A stretch of DNA of 6,223 bases from Armatimonadota bacterium (GTDB lineage: Bacteria; Armatimonadota; Abditibacteriia; CG2-30-59-28), in the NCBI GenBank assembly GCA_016199605.1, contig JACQGJ010000166.1:1-6223 (forward strand), written 5' to 3'. Positions 1-5,200 of this stretch are shown here, piece after piece (the stretch's first letter is position 1; each line of letters begins with the position of its first letter). The position numbers and the translations under genes were made by a program. The notes beneath the pieces were generated by a model. It saw only the letters and a list, made by a program, of their open reading frames with translations. It ran no database searches and had not been told where the DNA came from.

Positions 1-645
1 GACGCCATCGCTCAACGTTACACGGCCACATGGTACGAGCAGGCGGAACTCCGCCTTGGCGAGGAGGAGCGCGCGGCGGAGAAGGCGAGGGCAGACGGGG
101 AGGTTGCGGCTCTCACCGCTCTGAAAGCCTACGTCCCGTTACCGGAGAAGTTCCACGGTCTGCCTGTGGGAACGGTCTTTGACTATACGGCAGACACCGC
201 TCGCAACTGGGCCGACGTCGCAAGGGTCGTCCCCGACCCGGAGGCGCAAAGCGGTGTCACTAATCGTCTCGAGTTCCCCCCAGCTATCAAGGCCGAAGAA
301 CATCCGTTAGAGAAGTACAAGCTGCCGATGCCGTGGGGACTTTACAGTCCGGCAGACAAGACTTTCGACGGAGGGGCAACTATCAAGCCGGAGGACGTTC
401 CCGGCTCCGGCTACAACTGGTACAAGATGGGCGTCTTTTGCCTCAAGTCATCGGAGTATTTGTACTTCTTCTGGAGTTGGATCATCCAATTCGACATCGA
501 TGACGCGGTGGATTCCAGCCACCCCGACCAGAAGTTCGATGTGTGGGCCAGGATCAAGTTCGAGGGTCCCACGTTTCCGCACGGAAAACCGGACGACAAG
601 AACGCGATCTGTGTGGAGAGAGTTGTGTTGGTGAAGGACCAATGA
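1..645 (+). CDS. DUF4838-type protein, C-terminal part (5' end outside window)
   Basis: The frame is open from base 1 to the TGA at 643-645, so the window holds the last 214 residues of a longer protein. No start is visible: a GTG at 166 is in frame, but the coding run upstream of it is continuous and shows no start signal. The first 40 or so residues are charged and helix-like (many E, A, R), followed by PLPEKFHGLPVG. The rest looks like a compact beta-rich C-terminal domain with the aromatic segments YNWYKMGVFCL, YLYFFWSW and FDVWARIKFEGP, ending ICVERVVLVKDQ. From memory this resembles the C-terminal region of DUF4838 proteins, which occur in polysaccharide-related loci of Planctomycetota and Armatimonadota and are often exported. 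The actual substrate cannot be told from this part. Coding status is secure; the family name is moderate. The stop overlaps the next start by four bases (ATGA). Confidence 0.65.
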   Translation, partial: DAIAQRYTATWYEQAELRLGEEERAAEKARADGEVAALTALKAYVPLPEKFHGLPVGTVFDYTADTARNWADVARVVPDPEAQSGVTNRLEFPPAIKAEEHPLEKYKLPMPWGLYSPADKTFDGGATIKPEDVPGSGYNWYKMGVFCLKSSEYLYFFWSWIIQFDIDDAVDSSHPDQKFDVWARIKFEGPTFPHGKPDDKNAICVERVVLVKDQ

Positions 646-1256
646 ACGGATTGACGCTGCAACAGGCGCCATGCCGGAATACCGCCGAAGTCGCGAGCGC
701 AACCGTGAGAGCACGAAACAGGAATTCCACACGGCAACGGCTACCCCTGACGCCAACGGACCTTCGGGAGGCGACACAGGCGATTCTCGGCAAGGACGCA
801 CGTGTGGACGCGGCTGCTCTTTTCGGGTCCTACGTGCGCGGTCGTGTCCGCGGGAGCAGCGACGTAGACCCGGCAGTGCTTCTCTCTCTCGGACCGCGCA
901 GCGATGCGGAGGCGAGACAGCTTCGCAGCGTCTGGGAGGAGGAATTCACTCGGAGTTTCAAAGGCTACCCCGTGCAGGTGATCGTGCTGCCGTACGCTCC
1001 GCTATTGCTGCGAAGGAACATCACCCGGGAAGGGCAATTGCTGCTTGAGCGACGCCCCGGCGCATGGAGGGCGTATCGGCATCGTGTGCTCAACGAATGG
1101 CGAGATCGCGCTCGGGTTCGGGAGCGATTCTGGCGACGGTTTCTGCAACGTTGGAAGGAGGTGGGATTCGGTGAGCGATACTGCGACCATTCAGCGGCTT
1201 TTGACGCGATGCGGAGAGTACGTGCGTCGTTTACGGTCGCTGGAGGACATGACTGA
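642..1256 (+). CDS. mntA: MNT-type nucleotidyltransferase, antitoxin of a HEPN/MNT pair
   Basis: A 204-residue protein with the minimal nucleotidyltransferase signature: LFGSYVRG followed by SSDVDPAVLL gives G62-S63, D74 and D76 of the GSx10DxD motif. The segment VQVIVLPYAPLLLRRNI at 111-127 matches the strand and helix that follow in MntA antitoxins. Known family members transfer AMP to a tyrosine of the HepT toxin and silence it. Two things are odd. The third carboxylate, normally Asp in a VDVV-like strand, appears to be Gln112. The C terminus also runs about 28 codons into the start of the hepT frame, although family members usually end near it. The ATG at 642 overlaps the upstream TGA and has GAAGGA only three bases away. 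It adds about 30 unconserved residues before the family-like part (LTPTDLREA onward), so GTG 705 or a later codon may be the true start. Activity is uncertain. Confidence 0.75.
   Translation: MNGLTLQQAPCRNTAEVASATVRARNRNSTRQRLPLTPTDLREATQAILGKDARVDAAALFGSYVRGRVRGSSDVDPAVLLSLGPRSDAEARQLRSVWEEEFTRSFKGYPVQVIVLPYAPLLLRRNITREGQLLLERRPGAWRAYRHRVLNEWRDRARVRERFWRRFLQRWKEVGFGERYCDHSAAFDAMRRVRASFTVAGGHD
1155..1163 (+). promoter_or_regulatory. Shine-Dalgarno site of the hepT remnant
   Basis: AAGGAGGTG lies seven bases before the GTG at 1171. It is the strongest ribosome binding sequence in the first 1.4 kb and fixes GTG 1171 as the original toxin start. It sits inside the upstream mntA frame, the arrangement expected of translationally coupled antitoxin-toxin pairs. 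Confidence 0.7.
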
Positions 1257-1317
1257 AGCGCAGTTCCGCGCCAATGTCGGACTTCAGTGGCAAGTTTCCT
1301 TCCATTCCTCATGTTAA
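1171..1317 (+). pseudogene. hepT: Truncated HEPN-family toxin (HepT), N-terminal remnant
   Basis: The GTG start at 1171 follows a strong Shine-Dalgarno and opens a 48-codon frame whose first 42 or so residues read like a HepT N terminus: SDTATIQRLLTRCGEYVRRL, then RSLEDMTEAQFRANVGLQWQ. Family members are about 135-145 residues long and carry the catalytic RX4-6H motif and the AMP-accepting tyrosine in the C-terminal half. All of that is missing. After VGLQWQV the sequence becomes unrelated (SFHSSC) and stops at TAA 1315-1317, which lies inside the palindrome starting at 1311. Nothing HepT-like is visible downstream to 1497, so this looks like a deletion or replacement rather than a clean insertion. 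The remnant overlaps mntA by 86 bases, more than usual for this pair. The remaining peptide cannot be an RNase. The family call rests on the N-terminal pattern and on the MNT neighbour. Confidence 0.65.
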
Positions 1318-1411
1318 AGCATGAGGCTAAGCACCAAGCGTGCTGAAGCAGGCTACCGTTCTGCATGAGCTTGCTTTAGCTTGCTTGGGGAATAGCGTGA
1401 TGCTTTAACAT
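1311..1411. repeat. 101-bp ungapped palindrome, possible miniature transposable element
   Basis: The two arms pair about a centre at 1361. The outer 12 bases are a perfect inverted repeat (ATGTTAAAGCAT at 1311-1322, ATGCTTTAACAT at 1400-1411). Over the 44 positions of each arm I count 35 Watson-Crick pairs, 3 G-T pairs and 6 mismatches with no gap, leaving a small central loop around 1355-1367. If the ends are taken as TGTTAAAG and CTTTAACA (1312-1410), the element has TG...CA termini and is flanked by TCA on both sides (1309-1311 and 1411-1413), which could be a 3-bp target duplication. It is too short to code for a transposase. As RNA it would fold into one long hairpin. No T-run follows, so it is not a typical terminator. 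The pairing is certain; the mobile-element reading is an inference. Confidence 0.7.
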
Positions 1412-1497
1412 CACTGCTCGTAGGAGGCTGAGCTGGAATCCCAACCCTTGCAGAAACCGGAGTCAGGCGAAACACAACCCCCACAAGGAGAAACCCA
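1318..1497 (+). other. Intergenic region between the toxin remnant and the hydrolase gene
   Basis: Most of the first half is the palindrome. From 1412 to 1484 I see no open frame with coding character, no HepT-like remains and no convincing pair of -35 and -10 boxes. The stretch is moderately C- and A-rich toward the end (AACACAACCCCCACAAGGAG), as is usual for an unstructured leader ahead of a start codon. A promoter for the downstream gene pair would be expected here but cannot be pointed to. Confidence 0.5.
1485..1490 (+). promoter_or_regulatory. Shine-Dalgarno site of the isochorismatase-like gene
   Basis: AAGGAG is placed seven bases before ATG 1498, ideal spacing. It supports that ATG as the start of the hydrolase. 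Confidence 0.75.
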
Positions 1498-2286
1498 ATG
1501 CTGAGATTCACCGGTCGCTACTATCGCACCATTCCCAACGATCAGACTGGCTACGACGAGGAAACTGTTGAGCTCGATCCCGCCCGCACCGCGTTGATCG
1601 GAATGCACTGTTGGAACATCGGCTGTGAGGAGGGCCCCGCCGTCGATCCCAATTTCTGTGTGGGTATGGGCTACCCGGAGGCCACAGCCGAAGCGGGACG
1701 CATCATGCAGGAGTGCATCCGGCCCGCGATGGATGCGGCGCGCACGGTCGGGATTCTGGTCTGCCACGTGGAAGCCGAATCCATCGCCCGCCTGCACCCC
1801 GAGTCGCTCGAGGATGTCGATCCTGTGGTTGAGACTGCTCCCTGTTCGTCCTCTGTTGCCGTAACAGGGTGGCGAGAGGAGATGGTTGCACGCTTTCATG
1901 GCGCGGACTATGCCACCAAATCCCCCTATGCCCGCATGGATCGCGCCAGGGCTGTGGACCCTCTCCCCGGCGAGCCATACATCTTCCAGACCGGCCAGTT
2001 CGATCGCGCCCTCCGCCGCCACGGTATCGAGAATCTCATCTACACCGGATTCGCAACCGACATGTGCATCCTGCGCGCGCCGGGCGGCATTGAGCCGATG
2101 GCAGGATACGGTTATCGTCTCTTTCTTATGAGAGATGCCACGATCGGCGTCGAGTGTCCTGACACGTTTGAGGAAAGGATCGCGACGCGATGGGCGCTTC
2201 GGTACTTTGAGACCCACTTCGGGGACACATTACTGCTTGGCGACTTTCTCAAAGCCTGCGGTGAAAGCACAAAGGGTGCGGGGTAG
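1498..2286 (+). CDS. Isochorismatase-superfamily cysteine hydrolase, atypical active site
   Basis: A 262-residue cytoplasmic protein with no signal peptide, slightly longer than usual (about 180-230). The core shows the isochorismatase-like alpha/beta fold: first strand TALIGMHCWN (31-40), LVCHVEAE (87-94), then LRRHGIENLIYTGFATDMCI (172-191) with nucleophile Cys190, and GYRLFLMRDATIG (205-217). The superfamily uses an Asp-Lys-Cys triad to hydrolyse amides or vinyl ethers. Here the position of the Asp in the first strand (family pattern like LLVIDMQ) is occupied by His37, and the catalytic Lys cannot be placed with confidence; Lys141 in YATKSPY is only a candidate. I recall divergent family members from Planctomycetota-like genomes with a similar GFATxMC strand, so this may be a distinct subfamily. 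Its substrate is unknown. The gene ends seven bases before the giant secreted enzyme, so the two are probably cotranscribed. Confidence 0.85.
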   Translation: MLRFTGRYYRTIPNDQTGYDEETVELDPARTALIGMHCWNIGCEEGPAVDPNFCVGMGYPEATAEAGRIMQECIRPAMDAARTVGILVCHVEAESIARLHPESLEDVDPVVETAPCSSSVAVTGWREEMVARFHGADYATKSPYARMDRARAVDPLPGEPYIFQTGQFDRALRRHGIENLIYTGFATDMCILRAPGGIEPMAGYGYRLFLMRDATIGVECPDTFEERIATRWALRYFETHFGDTLLLGDFLKACGESTKGAG

Positions 2287-2293
2287 GCACTGC

Positions 2294-5200
2294 ATGCGAC
2301 AACGATCCGCACTGGTCTTCCATCTGCTCGCGGCAGGTTTGCTCCTCCCTCAGCTTCTCTGCCCCTCGGCTTCCTCGGATTCCTCACCTGTCGTCGGACT
2401 CTACGACGTCTCTGGTTACAGCGCGGGCATCACGCCGGTCCTGGATACGATGAAGCTGCCATGGAAGAAGCTTACGGAACAGGACCTCAAAGATCCGGCT
2501 GTTTTGCGATCCTTCAAGGTGGTCGCCCTCATTCAAGGCTATGTGTTCCAGACCGTCCAGCCCTTCCCCGACGAGGTTCAGCAGGCCCTGGCCACGTACG
2601 TCCGTGAGGGTGGAAGGCTCTACTGCGACTACCGGGCGCGCCCTCTGCCCGAGGTCGCCGGAATGTCAGGTTTTTCCGAAAACACGCAGGGCGACCTGAA
2701 GGTGCTCACCACCAACCATCCGATCACCGCTCGTTTGCAGGAAGGCCAGATACTCCCGTATTCTCTCTACGGCACGAATCCTTCTCCTTCCACCGCCACG
2801 CCTCTCCTGGGCACCACGACAGGGGGCTACTCCCTGATCGTGAACCAATACGGTAAAGGAGTGTGCGTCTACTCCGGCGCCTTGCTTGGCGGAAAGAACG
2901 CGGGTAACGGCGGACCACCGGCGATCAAGCAACTCCTTGCCGGACTCTTCGGATTTCTGGCTGAGACGCCGCCACCGTCCTTCACCGTGGACGTGTCCCG
3001 GGTTGAGCACCAGATTGTTGGCGTCGCTCCGGAAAGCCGATACAGTCTCGATTCGGAAGGCTTCGTTCACAACTGGATCGTAGCGGGACCGTTCTTACCC
3101 ACGACGACGCAGAAGCCGGAAGCTCTCTTCGCCGCGGATTTCCTCAAGCCCTCGGACGCGGCGGCGAGACCGGTCGTTGGCGAAAGCCCGGCAACGCTCG
3201 TGCGATGGCTGGAAGCCTCGACAACGAGAGGAGCCAATTCGGACGTACCCGCCCTCGACCTCCTGAAGCTCTTTCCCGGTGATGGCCGCTTTGCCTACGC
3301 CGGGTGCTACCTCGATAACCCGGTCGTGCAGAAGCTGAAATTCAAAGTCGGCTCCGACGACGGGTTCCGAATGTGGATCAATGGTCGTCTGATCGGAGAG
3401 CTGCGACAAGGTCGGGCGGCGTTCCCCGATCAAAACGTCTACGAGGTCGAGCTTCCCCCTGGTCGCAGCCTCGCTCTGTTCAAAGTTGAGAATATGCTGG
3501 GCGGTTTCGAGCTATGCCTCCGCGTCACCGATCTCAACGACAAGCCCGCCCAGTCCGTTCAACCCGTGGTGCTGCGGAATCCCGCGGAGCTGGCGCAATC
3601 AAAGGGCGGCTCCCCCGAGCAGGTAGCTGAGTTTGATCCGGCGGATCGCGTGATCGAGGTCAGCAAGACAGCCGTCGCCATTTTTCGCGAGCCGGGATTT
3701 CCCTACTCGGCCATGCCGGAGAGTGTGACTCCGGAGCGGGTTGCCGAGGCTTGCCAGTCAAACGGTATGCGAAACGAGTTCCTCACTGCAGCAGACCTGA
3801 CCGACACCTCCCGGCTCACGACAGACAGATTCCACACGCTGATCATGACCTATGGCGAGACGTTTCCGGTAGACGCACTCGGCGCGATCCGTCAATTCCT
3901 CGCAGAGGGTGGCCGGCTGATCTGCCCGGCGGGAGTTCCTTTCTCTCATCCAGTAATCCATCAGGCGGACGGTTGGCATGACGATGGCTACTCGGGCGCG
4001 ATCTGTGACGCGGTGTTTCGGAGGATGCTGCCGTTCGCCTGGGCCTATGGAGCGGAGAGAACGGTGGCGTGCGCCGTCGTATTGCGTCCGGACCTTTTTC
4101 CTGGTCTGCCTGTTCGGTGGCCGCTGACAGGTGGGACCGTAGGGTTCATCCCGAAAGTGAAAGACGCCGCTGGCGTTCCTTTCTCCATCGGCGCCAACCG
4201 CAAGGTAGTCGTCAGCTCGACCGAAGACGGTGAAGTGGCTGCAACGCCAATCTGGTTCCTCGAGAACAACCCTCGCGTGCTGCTGATCGGCTTCACCGGA
4301 AAGTCACATCCCTGGAATCCCGATGCCTGGACTCACTGGGACAAAGCCATCGCCGCGTGTCTCAGGCTTGTCACCCGGACTCCTGTCCTCGCACTTCGAG
4401 ACCTTCGTCCCTACAACTGCTCCTACCGTGACGGGGAGACCGTGAAGATCGATGCGGTCGTACGCTGCACTTCCGGTCCTGCGCGCGCCACCCAGGTGAA
4501 GCTAAAAATTCGAGAGCGGGATTCCGGTAAGACAGTCTTCTCCGACTCGCGCCTCGTTGACTTCGCAGCCGGAGAGGAGAGGACCCTGACCTTCACCTGG
4601 CCGCGAGCACGGCTGACGACTTGGGCTTACGAGATTGTGGCCCAGGCCGGGATTGCGGGCGGCACCGCCTCCACGGATACCGAGATCTTCACTGCCTGGA
4701 ACGAGAAGACGATCCGCAACGCCCCGCGGCTGACGATGAAGGAGGGCATTGCTCACCTTGAGGGAAAGTCGACTCGCCTGAACGGCGTCAACCTCTACAT
4801 GGACGATGAGCGCGGTCTTGCGATGTACTGGGGGAGGCCCACGTTCGCGGACGGAGAGGCGCGATGGAAGCTCACGTTGGGCTTGAGAGACCTGCATCTC
4901 GGATACCTCGCGGCGCTTGGCGGCAACTCTGTCCGCGAGTCCTACTACGGCTCGGCGCTTTCTCCCGAGGACTTCCAGGGACGAGAGACCAACACGTTGC
5001 GCGCGGCCGACAGCTTCTTCCTGCTGACAGCAGGAAACCGCTTTGTCAATCAGACCGGGCCGGACGAGTTCTGGGTCAGCCAGACTCCCTACTGGCGCGA
5101 CAAGTTCGCGGCGGCGAAGACTACGGAAGCGACTGGGGAACTGCTGTCTGAGGTCAATCGATACTGTGGCCTGTTCGCAAGTCGCTACAGAGGATTCCGT

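Noticed and set aside
671..1048. A 125-codon frame starting at ATG 671
   Set aside because: It is out of frame with the MNT motifs, and its arginine- and serine-rich translation has no family pattern, so it is a shadow of mntA.
543..1256. A longer mntA beginning at GTG 543
   Set aside because: This would overlap the preceding gene by about 100 bases in another frame, and the extra residues look like an out-of-frame reading of its conserved C-terminal domain. ATG 642 or a later start is better.
1311..1411. Palindrome as an integron attC site
   Set aside because: An attC site begins with RYYYAAC and ends with GTTRRRY. This element begins with GTTAAAG and ends with CTTTAAC, the opposite order, on both strands, and no cassette array surrounds it.
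1311..1411. Palindrome as a rho-independent terminator
   Set aside because: The stem is far longer than usual, its outer part is AT-rich, and no T-run follows on the + strand (CACTGCTCG follows 1411).
1411..2217. A 268-codon open frame on the minus strand over the isochorismatase-like gene
   Set aside because: The + strand frame has a good Shine-Dalgarno, start and clear family motifs. The minus frame is its shadow and shows no recognisable domain.
2316..2364. Lipoprotein signal with Cys23 as the lipidated residue
   Set aside because: The residues before Cys23 are QLL, so the -1 position is Leu rather than Gly, Ala or Ser. An ordinary Sec signal cleaved near PSASS fits better.
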